A stretch of 64,000 nt of DNA from Seramator thermalis (GTDB lineage Bacteria; Bacteroidota; Bacteroidia; Bacteroidales; Dysgonomonadaceae). The stretch is from positions 405,303 to 469,302 of the forward strand of contig NZ_RXHS01000001.1 of assembly GCF_004138125.1 (NCBI RefSeq), written 5' to 3'. The notes under the pieces are model-generated. The model was not told the origin of the DNA, ran no database searches, and saw only the letters and a program-made list of their open reading frames with translations. Positions 9,819 to 19,361 of this stretch are shown piece after piece. Positions within the stretch are counted from its first letter, which is position 1; the number at the start of each line of letters is the position of its first letter. The translations under genes and the position numbers were made by a program.

Positions 9819-11141
9819 TCAATTCAAATATTCGTCAATCTTTCCCGAGATCAACATGAGCGAAATTTCGTAAAGTTTAGTTTGGTATCTGGCAGTCAGC
9901 AATCGTTGCTCGGCCTCGAGCAAACTGTTTTGCGCTTCGCGCAATAAAATTCCCGACAAGTCGCCAAGCTTGTATCGATCCATCGCAATTTCGTAATTGA
10001 GGAGGGCATTCCGGAGACTTTCCTCTTCGAACTGAGTAAGCAGAATATTGTTTTTGTAGGCCATCCACATATTCGAAAAATCGCTTTGTAATGAAAGTTT
10101 GAGTCGATCAAGCTCAAGTTGACGGTTCTCCATGGTTATCCGTGCGTTTTTCTGTTCACGTTTTCGATTGAAACCGTCGAAAATATTGAATCCGAGAGTG
10201 AGTCCGATATTTGGTCCCCAGTTCCGCTGTTTGTCCCATGTCCCCTTATTGTATCGGTAATCGGAGAAACCATAACCCGCATTCAGTCTCAAGTACGGAT
10301 AATTGCGACTTTGCAGGGTTTTGAGGTCGAGCGTGCCGAGCAATCGATTTTTTTCGGAAAGTTGCAACGATGTGTTTTTTGCCATCATATCACGAAACAA
10401 TTCTTCTTTGGACAGTGCATCATTAAAAACAATATCGGTATCACTCACGAATAGAGGTTGTTCCACATTTTCCATCCCCATCATCTGATTGAGCCTGATT
10501 CGCGATGTATGAAGCACTTCATACTGTTGTATGAGTTGCGAGCTGTCGGCATTGAAATCGACGCGTGCTTGCTGCAAATCCAATCGCGAAAGCGAGCCAA
10601 TCTGATAGCGCGACTCAACTATACGGAGCCGTTCACGGGACAAATCAACCGCATGACGCAAATTGCGCATCCGAATGGCCTGTTGAACATAATTATAGTA
10701 CTCGGAGGTAAAGTCGGCGATAAAATTCTCGATATCGAATTGAGTATTGAGTTCGCCAATACTTTTCAGTTCTTTCAACCTTTTGTAATTCGTTTGTACC
10801 TTAAATCCTTCGAAAAGTGTCCAATTCAAATCAACTCCGGCAGTGAGGGTATTTGTGTTGGAATTTCGCAAAACCTCCGTTTCGCCTTCATCAGCCGGAT
10901 ATTGATCGGAATTGTTATTACGAGTCGATAAGCCGGCAGAAGCATCCAGAACGGGTAAAAAACCTGCATTGCCCAACGATAAATTGTTGTCGGAAACTCG
11001 CTGCTCATTTCGCGAAATTCTGAGATCGTAATTATTTTCTATCCCAATCTGTAAACATTCTTTCAAATTCATTACAGATTGTGCTTGGGCAGCCGGATAC
11101 CAAAGCAAACACATTAATCCCATCCACACCCATTTCTTCAT
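9819..11141 (-). CDS. TolC-family outer membrane efflux protein
   Basis: A 440-residue outer membrane channel of a tripartite exporter. The chosen start gives a clear signal peptide (MKKWVWMGLMCLLWYPAAQA); a longer frame exists but would run into the upstream stop. The two long helical repeats of the family are visible, with VDLNWTLFEGFKVQTNYKRL and LGFNIFDGFNRKREQKNARI as the equivalent strand-helix joints. It follows the RND pump gene by 13 bases and completes the operon MFP-RND-TolC. Confidence 0.93.
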   Translation of the reverse strand: MKKWVWMGLMCLLWYPAAQAQSVMNLKECLQIGIENNYDLRISRNEQRVSDNNLSLGNAGFLPVLDASAGLSTRNNNSDQYPADEGETEVLRNSNTNTLTAGVDLNWTLFEGFKVQTNYKRLKELKSIGELNTQFDIENFIADFTSEYYNYVQQAIRMRNLRHAVDLSRERLRIVESRYQIGSLSRLDLQQARVDFNADSSQLIQQYEVLHTSRIRLNQMMGMENVEQPLFVSDTDIVFNDALSKEELFRDMMAKNTSLQLSEKNRLLGTLDLKTLQSRNYPYLRLNAGYGFSDYRYNKGTWDKQRNWGPNIGLTLGFNIFDGFNRKREQKNARITMENRQLELDRLKLSLQSDFSNMWMAYKNNILLTQFEEESLRNALLNYEIAMDRYKLGDLSGILLREAQNSLLEAEQRLLTARYQTKLYEISLMLISGKIDEYLN

Positions 11142-11154
11142 ATCTAAATAATTT

Positions 11155-14100
11155 TCAATCGTTTGTTGTTTTGTCATCTGCAGAATTATCGATCAACGCT
11201 ACCGATATGTCAGTTTGTTTTTCGTTACGTATTTTTCTGTCAGTAGAAAGATACATGTATATTGCCGGCACAAGAAATAGAGTGAGCAAGGTTGCTATCA
11301 GCAAACCGCCTACTACTGCCGTCCCCATTGCAATACGACCATTAGCACCCTCGCCCGTCGCAAAAGCCAAAGGTAAAGTTCCGAGAATGGTGGAAATGCT
11401 TGTCATGAGTATGGGACGTAATCGTTGCACGGAAGCTCCCATTACGGCCTCATATTTCGACAAACCGCTCTCTTGACGTTGATTGGCAAATTCGACGATC
11501 AATATTCCATTTTTTGCTACCAATCCTATCAACATAATAATTCCGATTTGACTATAGATATTCATCGTAACACCAAACATCCACATAAACAGCATAGCTC
11601 CAAAAACAGCTAATGGAACAGACAACATGATAACCAACGGGTCTTTGAAACTCTCGAATTGTGCAGCCAGAACCAAAAATATAAGTAGAATGGCCAATCC
11701 GAAAGCAAATAGCAAACTCGACGAGCTTTCTCTAAAATTGCGCGATTCGCCTTCGAGCGTTGTCCGAAAACTGTCATCCAATACCTCTGCCGCAATCCGA
11801 TCCATTTCTTCAAGCCCCTGACCAAGCGAATATCCAGGAGCCAAACCGGCAGAAACAGTGGCAGAACTAAAACGATTGTAACGATATATTTGCGGCGGAG
11901 CAACGGTTTCCTGCAGTTTCACAAGATTATCCATCTGAATCATTTGCCCGTTTTTGTTTTTCAAATAAATAGCTTTTAAATCGACAGGAGTGTTACGCTG
12001 CTGACGATTGATTTCGCCCAAAATCTGATATTGTTTTCCGTTCATGTAAAAATAGCCCATGCGCTGACCGCTGAGCGCATATTGCAAGGTTTGCCCAATA
12101 TCGCGTGTACTTACGCCCAAAACGGCAGCTTTGTCTCGATCGATCACGATTTGCGTTTCGGGTTTGGTAAATTTTAGGTTGACATCGGCCATCTGAAAAT
12201 AAGGGCTTTGATTTACCTTTTCCATGAATGGAGGAAGAAATTCTCGAAGTTTTTCGAGATTGTTGGCTTGTAACACATATTGAATGGGCATTCCGCCTCT
12301 GCGTCCTCCGAAAGTTGGTTGTTGTTGGACAAAAGTACGTGCCGCAGTTTCGTTCCGCACGGCTTTCGAAAGCTCATCTGCTATTTCCATTTGCGTACGT
12401 TCGCGTTGATCGATATCCGGAAGGGTCAATCGCACTGTTCCCATCCCGCTTCGAATAATGTTCAAATTCGAAACTCTTTCGGGAGCAACGGAATCGGCTA
12501 TTTCGGAAATCCGTGTAGTATAATCTCTCGTAAACTCAAATGTTGCTCCCTCCGGAACGGACGTACGAAGAACAATTTGCGATCGATCTTCCAACGGGGC
12601 CATTTCGGCAGGAATGATTTCCCAAAGCACGACGATAAGAAGTGCCGTGAATATTATAATGGGAAATATAAGCCATTTGCGCGCCAAAAACCGTTGGAGC
12701 ATCTGTTCGTAAAGTAGGTTGAACTTGTCAAAATAAGCCTCAGTTTTTTCATGCCACTTTCCTCGCTTTGTCTTGGGTTTAAGCATTTTGGACGAGAGCA
12801 TCGGCACAAACGATAAAGCCACAAAAGCCGAAATCGTCACGGCACCGGCTATTACAATACTAAATTCGCGAAAAAGGCGGCCGGTCATTCCTTCCAAAAA
12901 AACAATCGGGAAGAAAATGGCTACAAGTGTGATTGTGGTGGAAATTATAGCAAAAAATATTTCCTTCGATCCTTCGATAGATGCTTTTCGAGGGCTCATT
13001 CCCTGCTCTATCTTTTTGTAAATATTTTCCGTTACCACAATTGCATCATCCACCACCAATCCCACGGCAAGCACAACAGCAAGCATGGAAAGTACATTAA
13101 TCGAAAATCCGGCCAGATACATCACAAAAAATATCCCGATCAGCGAAATCGGAATTACCAGCGTCGGGATGAGTGTGATACGCCAGTCGCGAAGAAATAC
13201 AAAAATAACCAGGATCACCAGTAAAAATGCAATGATCACGGTTGTTTGCACTTCGTAGATAGAGGCACGAATAAAGCGTGTATTATCGAATGCAAAATCA
13301 AGTTTTACGTCGCTCGGTAAATCTTTCTGCATCTGCTCTACACGTAAGCGGGCTTCGTCGGCTATACTGATATGATTGGCTCCGGGTTGGGGTATAATGA
13401 CACAGCTAACCATAGGCACGCCATTTCTACGTAAGATGTTCTTACGGTTTTCGGCATCCAGTTCGGCATATCCAATATCTCTAAAGCGTACGATTCGAAA
13501 ATTATCTTCGATGATGACTAGGTTGTTGAAATCTTCAGGCGATTGCAATAACCCCATAGTTCGAATAGACTGTTCTATCTGATCGCCTTCGATGCTTCCG
13601 GCCGGAAGTTCGATATTTTCGCGATCGAGAGCATTTTTGACATCTATAGGCGTAACTCCATACGCTGCCATCTTCACCGGATCGAGCCAAAGGCGCATCG
13701 AATAGCGATGTTCACCCCAAATTTCTACAGCACTGACATCTGAGATGGTTTGCAATCGTTCCTTGACGGTAAGATCGGCAATTTCAGACAATTCGAGCAG
13801 CGATCGAGTGGGACTTTCAATCGTAATCTGCATAATAGGTTCAGAGTCAGCGTCGGCTTTCGACACTGTGGGAGGATCGGCATCTCGCGGCAAATAGCGC
13901 TGTGCAACCGAAACCTTGTCGCGCACGTCGTTAGCCGCAGTCTCCATATCCACACTGAGTTCAAATTCGACGGTAATACGCGAACGTCCCTGACTACTCT
14001 GGCTGGTGAGTGATCGAATTCCGGGAATGCCATTTATGTTTTGTTCGAGTGGTTCTGTAATCTGATTTTCGATAACTTCGGCATTTGCTCCCGGATAGGA

Positions 14101-14247
14101 TACAGTTACGGTGATGATGGGATTATCCACGTTGGGATATTCGCGAACCGGCAAACTCGTGTATCCTATCACTCCAAAGAGAATGATAACAAGCACGAAA
14201 ACCGTTGCCAATACCGGTCTGTGGATACTTAATTCCGATAAATTCAT
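11155..14247 (-). CDS. RND efflux transporter permease (AcrB/HAE1 type)
   Basis: A 1030-residue inner-membrane proton-driven exporter. It starts MNLSELSIHRPVLATVFVLV, the normal N-terminus with the first membrane helix; a TTG eleven codons earlier is in frame but would overlap the fusion-protein gene. Two duplicated halves are visible, each with a large periplasmic loop and a six-helix bundle. The proton-relay pair sits in VVLAVGLVVDDAIVVTENIY (DD). The gene begins one base after the stop of the fusion protein. Whether it exports drugs, bile acids or other compounds cannot be read from sequence. Confidence 0.95.
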   Translation of the reverse strand: MNLSELSIHRPVLATVFVLVIILFGVIGYTSLPVREYPNVDNPIITVTVSYPGANAEVIENQITEPLEQNINGIPGIRSLTSQSSQGRSRITVEFELSVDMETAANDVRDKVSVAQRYLPRDADPPTVSKADADSEPIMQITIESPTRSLLELSEIADLTVKERLQTISDVSAVEIWGEHRYSMRLWLDPVKMAAYGVTPIDVKNALDRENIELPAGSIEGDQIEQSIRTMGLLQSPEDFNNLVIIEDNFRIVRFRDIGYAELDAENRKNILRRNGVPMVSCVIIPQPGANHISIADEARLRVEQMQKDLPSDVKLDFAFDNTRFIRASIYEVQTTVIIAFLLVILVIFVFLRDWRITLIPTLVIPISLIGIFFVMYLAGFSINVLSMLAVVLAVGLVVDDAIVVTENIYKKIEQGMSPRKASIEGSKEIFFAIISTTITLVAIFFPIVFLEGMTGRLFREFSIVIAGAVTISAFVALSFVPMLSSKMLKPKTKRGKWHEKTEAYFDKFNLLYEQMLQRFLARKWLIFPIIIFTALLIVVLWEIIPAEMAPLEDRSQIVLRTSVPEGATFEFTRDYTTRISEIADSVAPERVSNLNIIRSGMGTVRLTLPDIDQRERTQMEIADELSKAVRNETAARTFVQQQPTFGGRRGGMPIQYVLQANNLEKLREFLPPFMEKVNQSPYFQMADVNLKFTKPETQIVIDRDKAAVLGVSTRDIGQTLQYALSGQRMGYFYMNGKQYQILGEINRQQRNTPVDLKAIYLKNKNGQMIQMDNLVKLQETVAPPQIYRYNRFSSATVSAGLAPGYSLGQGLEEMDRIAAEVLDDSFRTTLEGESRNFRESSSSLLFAFGLAILLIFLVLAAQFESFKDPLVIMLSVPLAVFGAMLFMWMFGVTMNIYSQIGIIMLIGLVAKNGILIVEFANQRQESGLSKYEAVMGASVQRLRPILMTSISTILGTLPLAFATGEGANGRIAMGTAVVGGLLIATLLTLFLVPAIYMYLSTDRKIRNEKQTDISVALIDNSADDKTTND

Positions 14248-14248
14248 G

Positions 14249-15346
14249 CTACTCGGTTTTGTTAGGTACAAATTCTCCAATTTTCACCAAAGCGCCGTCC
14301 GTAAGCTGCATGACGCCGGTTGTCAGCAGTGTATCACCAAACGACAATCCGTCGGTAACCTGCACAGAGGAAGCTGTGCTCAATCCGGTTTTGATTTCCA
14401 CTTCCTTGGCTTTTCCGTTTTTATATATATAAACAAGTTGTCGTCCCATTTCGCGGATCATAGAAATACTGGGAATCACAATGGCATCATTTTTCTGATC
14501 CAATTGTATGATGACGTTTGCAGATTGTCCGGGTTTGATCTTCCCTCCGGGGTTTTGAAAAAGTGCCCGGGCAAAAAAGGTTAATGTTTGCACGTCGAGT
14601 CGCGATTCGATTGCATACACTGTTGCATGATAGGTGGCCAAATCATTGTCAACCGTAAATGCCAGATTTGTACCAGGTTTGATTTCGTTTACCATATTCT
14701 CATTAACTGAGAATTCAATTTTCAGAGGAGAGATTTTAGTAAGTTTGGCAATGACGACTGTAGGTGATGCATAGGCGCCTTCGCTCACCAGTCGGAGACC
14801 TATAGCGCCATCGAAAGGTGCTCTTAATTCGGTTTGGGCGATGCGTGCTTTCGTCAACTCAATGTCAGCTTTCAATGTTTCGAGTTCGGTAAGTACCGAT
14901 TGATACGTTTCCTGACTCACGGCATCTTTCTCGAGCAGAATCTGTTGGCGATATACACGATCTTGGGCCAATGGCAATTGCGCTTCGAGTTTTTTTAATT
15001 CTGCTTGAAGAGGAGCATCATTCACTTTAGCCAGCAAATCTCCTTTTTTAACAAAGGTTCCTTCCTGAAAATAAATTTTCGTGATTTTACCTGATGTCTC
15101 AAACGTCAAATCTACCTCCTCATCAGGTAACATGATACCTTTCATGCGAAACATATCGTTAAGTGTCTGTGGTTGAAGAATAGTGGCCGTAACGACCAAA
15201 GGTTGTCGACCTCCACTCATTCCCGTTTCGCGAGGTGATACATTGTCGTCGGCTTTTACTTTCTTCTTGATAGTAGGAAACAAAGCCATTATCAAAATCA
15301 ATAAACCGATGGAAACAAAAATAATTATTCGGGTTTTCTTACTCAT
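14249..15346 (-). CDS. Efflux RND transporter periplasmic adaptor (membrane fusion protein)
   Basis: A 365-residue AcrA/HlyD-type adaptor that bridges the inner-membrane pump and the TolC channel. An N-terminal membrane anchor (IIIFVSIGLLILIMALF) is followed by a biotinyl-lipoyl half (GKITKIYFQEGTFVKKGDLL), an alpha-hairpin (about residues 105-170), the second lipoyl half (TELRAPFDGAIGLRLVSEGA) and a beta-barrel domain. It is the first gene of the operon; a TAAATTTG box lies at 15367-15374 on the minus strand. Confidence 0.94.
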   Translation of the reverse strand: MSKKTRIIIFVSIGLLILIMALFPTIKKKVKADDNVSPRETGMSGGRQPLVVTATILQPQTLNDMFRMKGIMLPDEEVDLTFETSGKITKIYFQEGTFVKKGDLLAKVNDAPLQAELKKLEAQLPLAQDRVYRQQILLEKDAVSQETYQSVLTELETLKADIELTKARIAQTELRAPFDGAIGLRLVSEGAYASPTVVIAKLTKISPLKIEFSVNENMVNEIKPGTNLAFTVDNDLATYHATVYAIESRLDVQTLTFFARALFQNPGGKIKPGQSANVIIQLDQKNDAIVIPSISMIREMGRQLVYIYKNGKAKEVEIKTGLSTASSVQVTDGLSFGDTLLTTGVMQLTDGALVKIGEFVPNKTE

Positions 15347-15366
15347 GATGTGGATACAAATTTCCT

Positions 15367-15374
15367 CAAATTTA
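15367..15374 (-). promoter_or_regulatory. Possible -7 box (TAAATTTG) of the efflux operon
   Basis: On the minus strand the bases TAAATTTG match TAnnTTTG, 21 bases before the adaptor ATG. This would give a very short leader and no -33 element is visible, so support is modest. Confidence 0.35.
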
Positions 15375-15492
15375 GCTATTCCGTCTGACTTTAACGAATA
15401 GCCGGTTTACACTTTTAGGTTTTTTAGTTTCGAAAATAGACGTATAGTAAAATTTAATCGACGAAACTGACTAAAATCAGAAAAAATATAAC

Positions 15493-15500
15493 TAATTTTG
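15493..15500 (+). promoter_or_regulatory. -7 box (TAATTTTG) of the SGNH hydrolase gene
   Basis: TAATTTTG matches the Bacteroidota -7 element and lies 48 bases upstream of the ATG. No good -33 TTTG is seen. Confidence 0.45.
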
Positions 15501-15547
15501 ACAATTATCTGATCGGTCTTTTTTACACATCAAAAAACACAGAGATT

Positions 15548-16252
15548 ATGAATTATCGTAAGTTATTATTAGTCGTACTTGTCTTATTTATGACTTCAAC
15601 CATTGAAATGATGTCGCAGGATTGGGCTAATCTTGCCCGCTATCGCGAGGAGAATACCAAATTAGGACTGCCGCGCACTTGCGACACGCGCGTAGTTTTC
15701 ATGGGAAATTCCATTACTGAAGGATGGATTAAGCAGGTTCCCCATTTTTTTGCCAACGGCATGTATATCAATCGGGGTATCAGTGGCCAAACTACACCTC
15801 AAATGCTCGTCAGATTTCGTCAAGACGTCATTCACCTGTATCCAAAAGTTGTGGTGATTTTGGCAGGGATAAACGATATTGCAGGAAATACCGGCCCTTC
15901 GACACTCGAAATGATCGAAGACAATCTTTATTCGATGACTGAGCTTGCACAAGCACATGGCATTCAGGTAGTCCTTTGCTCTGTGCTTCCGGCTCTCGAT
16001 TTTCCGTGGCGACCAGGCATGGAACCTGCCCTGAAAGTTGTGGATCTCAACAAACGTATCAAAGAATATGCTCGAACACATGGAGTGGTATATTGCGACT
16101 ACTTTTCGGCAATGGCTGATGAAAATAACGGATTACCGAAAAAATTATCCGAAGACGGTGTACATCCAAACAAGGCCGGTTATGCCATTATGGCCCCGCT
16201 CGTCGAGAGAGCCATTGCTCAAGCTCTGCTCATGTGGAAAGAATGGAAATAA
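15548..16252 (+). CDS. Secreted SGNH/GDSL-family hydrolase
   Basis: A 234-residue protein with an N-terminal signal peptide (YRKLLLVVLVLFMTSTIEMM). All SGNH blocks can be read: block I VVFMGNSITEGW with the nucleophile Ser, block II NRGISGQTT with Gly, block III LAGINDIAGN with Asn, and block V DGVHPNKAGY with the catalytic Asp and His. Members are esterases or acetylhydrolases acting on sugar or lipid esters; Bacteroidota homologues often de-acetylate polysaccharides. A weak GC hairpin followed by a T-run lies about 30 bases after the stop. Substrate unknown. Confidence 0.9.
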   Translation: MNYRKLLLVVLVLFMTSTIEMMSQDWANLARYREENTKLGLPRTCDTRVVFMGNSITEGWIKQVPHFFANGMYINRGISGQTTPQMLVRFRQDVIHLYPKVVVILAGINDIAGNTGPSTLEMIEDNLYSMTELAQAHGIQVVLCSVLPALDFPWRPGMEPALKVVDLNKRIKEYARTHGVVYCDYFSAMADENNGLPKKLSEDGVHPNKAGYAIMAPLVERAIAQALLMWKEWK

Positions 16253-16280
16253 GAGAAAACGAAGTAATGAAAGATAAATA

Positions 16281-16312
16281 AAGCGGTCGTAACCGCCTTA
16301 TTTTTTTATTTT
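16281..16312 (+). terminator. Terminator after the SGNH hydrolase gene
   Basis: GCGGT-cgta-ACCGC followed by CTTATTTTTTTATTTT forms a short stem with a T-run on the plus strand. It overlaps the 3' end of the converging small Cys-rich gene. Confidence 0.55.
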
Positions 16313-16426
16313 ATGCGGTTTGCATGCATGCTTCTCTTTCTTCACTGTAGCACCGCATTTTTTACATTCAAATTTTGGATCTCTATGATCGATCACGTCA
16401 CTATATTTACAGGCAGTTTTGCTCAT
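16298..16426 (-). CDS. Small Cys-rich zinc-ribbon-like protein (42 aa)
   Basis: A complete 42-codon frame on the minus strand begins MSKTACKYSDVIDHRDPKF and continues ECKKCGATVKKEKHACKPHKIKK. C21 and C24 form a CxxC knuckle, C6 and C35 with H33 or H38 could complete a metal site, and the tail is Lys-rich and basic. The codon use and the CKKCG knuckle look genuine rather than random. It has the look of small zinc-binding proteins found across Bacteroidota, but I do not recognise a named family. It may bind nucleic acid or ribosomes; that is inference. Confidence 0.7.
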   Translation of the reverse strand: MSKTACKYSDVIDHRDPKFECKKCGATVKKEKHACKPHKIKK

Positions 16427-16548
16427 TGCTTACGAACACATTTTTACTCAAAAACAGACAATGCTTCACTTTGATTTCAAAAGAAAATCAATTCAAACCA
16501 CGATCAACATCAAACTTGAAACAAACAAAATATGACCAATGACATTTC

Positions 16549-16579
16549 GGGCTGTTTTCCGAAATACAGGAAACAGCCC
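16549..16579. repeat. Hairpin (GGGCTGTTT arms) after the FabH-like gene
   Basis: GGGCTGTTTTCC and GGAAACAGCCC form an 11-pair stem with one bulge and an eight-base loop, 30 bases past the end of the FabH-like gene on the minus strand. There is no T-run on either side, so it is a weak terminator or an RNA-stabilising hairpin. Confidence 0.5.
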
Positions 16580-16608
16580 AAAATGATATCATAATGAAAT
16601 TAAGATCC

Positions 16609-17691
16609 TTAGGGAAAACGATAAACAACGCTATTGATATTCATTCCGGCTCCCACGGAAGCAAGCACCATCGTATCTCCTTTTTCAAGATTATGCGGAT
16701 GCATCTTACCCTTCATTACCATATCAAGAAGCGTAGGAACAGTAGCAACCGAAGAGTTGCCAAGCCACGAAATAGTCATGGGCATCACATCTTCAGGCAC
16801 TTCGTTCAAATCGTAAAGTTTGAAAAGACGTTTGATAATGGCATCGTCCATCTTTCCGTTGGCTTGATGAATAAGCACTTTTTTCACATCGCTGATATGA
16901 AGTTTAAGTTTGTCGAGACCATCCTTAATAGTTTTGGGAACATTTTCGAGCGCATACTGATACAAACGGCGGCCATTCATCTTCAGATAAAGTTCTTTTT
17001 TCTCGGCCAATTCGGGATTATAGGAATATCCCATATGCAGCATATTGGCATATTCCAAAGCATCGCTTCGCGAATTATGACCGATAATGCCGATAGGCTC
17101 ATCGCTTTCGCGGGCTTCGATTATGGCAGCTCCGGCACCGTCGGCATAAATCATGCTGTCGCGATCGTGCGGATCGGAAATGCGCGAAAGAATGTCGGCA
17201 CCAATAACCAATATTTTTTGGGCATCACCCGAACGAATGTAATAATCGGCCTGGATGAGCGCCTGAATCCATCCCGGGCAACCAAACAACAAATCGTAAG
17301 CCACCGTGTAGGGATTGGCAATACCCAATTTCTGTTTGGCACGAGCTGACAATGTCGGCACAATGTCAATGCGATTGTTGTCCACTTTTGTTTCGCCGAA
17401 ATTATGTGCAAAAATAATATAATCGAGTTCTTCCTTGTCAATGCCGGCAGTTTCGATAGCTCTTTCGGCTGCAACTTTAGCCATATCCGACGTATTTTCG
17501 TCGGGTTCTGCATACCGCCTTTCGGCAATGGTGGTTATTTCGAGAAATTTTTGGACTATTTCCTCATTGGGTGTAGGAATTTTTTCGCCGGTGGAATCGT
17601 AAAACTCATTCGACAGAAAATCACTGTTTTTCTGCCTTTTAGCCGGAATATAACTTCCCGTTCCGGTTATCACGCTATATATTCTACTCAT
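16609..17691 (-). CDS. 3-oxoacyl-ACP synthase III family protein (FabH-like)
   Basis: A 360-residue thiolase-fold condensing enzyme; the start chosen is the Met of MSRIYSVITGTGSYIPAK, the usual family beginning. The catalytic triad is readable: Cys in LLFGCPGWIQ (about 138), His in LIHQANGKMD (about 275) and Asn in WLGNSSVATVPTL (about 312). FabH starts fatty-acid synthesis by condensing acyl-CoA with malonyl-ACP; stand-alone copies like this one may instead serve branched or special acyl chains. It stands alone in a single-gene unit with a TACCTTTG -7 box upstream. Confidence 0.88.
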   Translation of the reverse strand: MSRIYSVITGTGSYIPAKRQKNSDFLSNEFYDSTGEKIPTPNEEIVQKFLEITTIAERRYAEPDENTSDMAKVAAERAIETAGIDKEELDYIIFAHNFGETKVDNNRIDIVPTLSARAKQKLGIANPYTVAYDLLFGCPGWIQALIQADYYIRSGDAQKILVIGADILSRISDPHDRDSMIYADGAGAAIIEARESDEPIGIIGHNSRSDALEYANMLHMGYSYNPELAEKKELYLKMNGRRLYQYALENVPKTIKDGLDKLKLHISDVKKVLIHQANGKMDDAIIKRLFKLYDLNEVPEDVMPMTISWLGNSSVATVPTLLDMVMKGKMHPHNLEKGDTMVLASVGAGMNINSVVYRFP

Positions 17692-17728
17692 ATATCGACT
17701 TTTAATTATCATTTAACTTAAATCACTA

Positions 17729-17736
17729 CAAAGGTA
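17729..17736 (-). promoter_or_regulatory. -7 box (TACCTTTG) of the FabH-like gene
   Basis: An exact TAnnTTTG match on the minus strand, about 38 bases upstream of the preferred ATG. Confidence 0.55.
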
Positions 17737-17739
17737 AAA

Positions 17740-18475
17740 ATTAATTTGCAATGAAATGATTTGGCGTATCTTATTTTTGCGTTTTTATTCTGCAATTCGT
17801 CATTCACAAATATTTTAGGTTGTCAAATGTTCTCGTAAAACCACTGTTTTGTCAGCTATCTTTGTTTTAGAACGCCTTCACAGGTGTAATTGTTTTTCGT
17901 CAATTTGGAAGGAATAAAAAAGGCAGGGATGAAAATTGAAAATTTCTAATTACGAATTTCAAAGAATTATCCAATTCGTAAATCTTCGCATCAAGAGTTT
18001 TACTTTGAATTTTAGTGCCTTTGTGGCTAATATTTGCCACGAAGACGCTAAGTCGCGAGTTGGCTTCGCCCTCAGATTATCATAACCCCGCACTGCTCGG
18101 AATTCATCGATAAATCATCGAATCGGTAAATTATCCATTGTACATTATCAATTCTCAATTATCAATTGACTTATGGTGCATGGCACCACAATCTTTTGTA
18201 GCAAAAAACATTTATCTATCCAAATAACAAAGGTGCATCGCTGCGAAATATTCTTTTTCACAAAGATCATTCCGTTTCCATCCGTTTTATTTGCAATTTG
18301 ACTAATTGGTAATTAATCCGTAATTTGTAATTCTCGCCCATTCACATTCTTTCACTTTCGCAATTGTGATGTTTTGTTAATAAAATTGCACTATATTTCG
18401 CCGTGAGCTTTTTGCAGGATATCAATCTCTCTGTTTCAGAAGATTAGTTGTATGTTTCTGAAGTAAAAATTCATC
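17740..18475. other. Non-coding, AT-rich intergenic region with worn repeat fragments
   Basis: No frame here gives a believable protein. The stretch holds phrases such as GTGCCTTTGTGGCTAA, TTTGCCACGAAGACGCTAAG and TATCAATTCTCAATTATCAAT. These resemble the dispersed intergenic repeats common in Bacteroidota genomes, and variants recur within the stretch. I see no RNA gene. Confidence 0.55.
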
Positions 18476-19095
18476 GATTCGGCAACAAAATTGCCCCGTC
18501 AGAAATGTAGAAAACGCGTTTGACTCCGACGGACCTGTTTTCTACTTTGTAGAAACCACGTTCGACTTAAAGAATGTTATATCTACTTTGTAGATTTCGC
18601 AAATGTGAACGAAAACGTCCAATCTTGTTAACATTCTATAGGGATTCGGCGCCAAATTGCCCAATATTGAAGTGCAGAAAGTACAACTTTGTCCGACGAA
18701 CATACTTTCTACAAAGTAGACGGAGCAATTTTGTCCGCCGATTGCCCCGTCTACATTCCTGAAAGGTACATTTTCGAGCCAAATTGCCTTTTCTGTTAAC
18801 ATTCTATAGGCATTTTTTGGCTAAAACATGTAATCTGCAACGTAGAAACCATGACTTTTTATGACGAACATGCTTTCTTCACTCCAAAATGACAGGTCAC
18901 GACAAGACAATCGTGTCATTTCGAAGTGAAAACGGGGGATCATTCCTCGCCAAACGTGTCATCTTTGAGTGAAGATGATGGAATTTGAGTAACAGGAGTG
19001 TTAATTTGGCCTCATTATTTAACGATTTTCTACGGATTTGCATCATCACGAAGTGTAGAAACCACCATTTTTTCGGCTGATGTAGTTTTCCGCGA
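18476..19095. repeat. Degenerate tandem repeat, period ~168 bp, with conserved hairpins
   Basis: Anchors recur at fixed spacing. GATTCGGC lies at 18476 and 18643. GACGGACC/GACGAACAT lies at 18528, 18695 and 18863. TGTTAACATTCTATAGG lies at 18626-18642 and 18794-18810. A fourth, weaker unit lies near 19036-19095 (AGTGTAGAAACCACC..GTAGTTTTC). Each unit contains an inverted repeat around a ~20-base loop, with arms GTAGAAAAC/GTTTTCTAC in unit 1, AGAAAGTA/TACTTTCT in unit 2 and AGAAACCATG/CATGCTTTCT in unit 3 (one mismatch). Units 1 and 2 differ at two stem positions with both partners changed. Palindromes TCTAC-TTT-GTAGA (18541, 18582) and TCTAC-AAA-GTAGA (18708) mark unit boundaries. Confidence 0.65.
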
Positions 19096-19361
19096 ATGCG
19101 GACGATGGGTTTTCTCCGAAAAAGTAGTCATTCTTGTGTGTTACCGGGCACTTCTTTGGGAATAGAAGGGTCATTTATCATTTATATAATACCTAAAAAT
19201 CCGCAAGTCAATTATTTTGAAAAAAGCAGGTATATTCCGGCAGATGTTCAAATTGCCGTTTTCAAGATTTCACGCCGTTTTTTTCTCAATGCATAAAATT
19301 GTCCACAAAAATGTGCCTCCTGTTTGCAAATTTAAGGAGAGAAAATGTGATATTTCATCCT

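Noticed and set aside
18541..18720. TCTAC-TTT-GTAGA palindromes resemble the 3' hairpin of Cas12a CRISPR repeats
   Set aside because: Only the 13-base palindrome recurs. The flanks are not conserved as a 36-base repeat, the spacing (41 and 126 bases) is irregular, one copy has an inverted centre, and no cas gene is present. They belong to the degenerate tandem repeat.
18542..19296. Short open frames of 60-86 codons in the repeat region
   Set aside because: They follow palindromes and repeat units, have no sensible protein composition or start context, and are disrupted between units.
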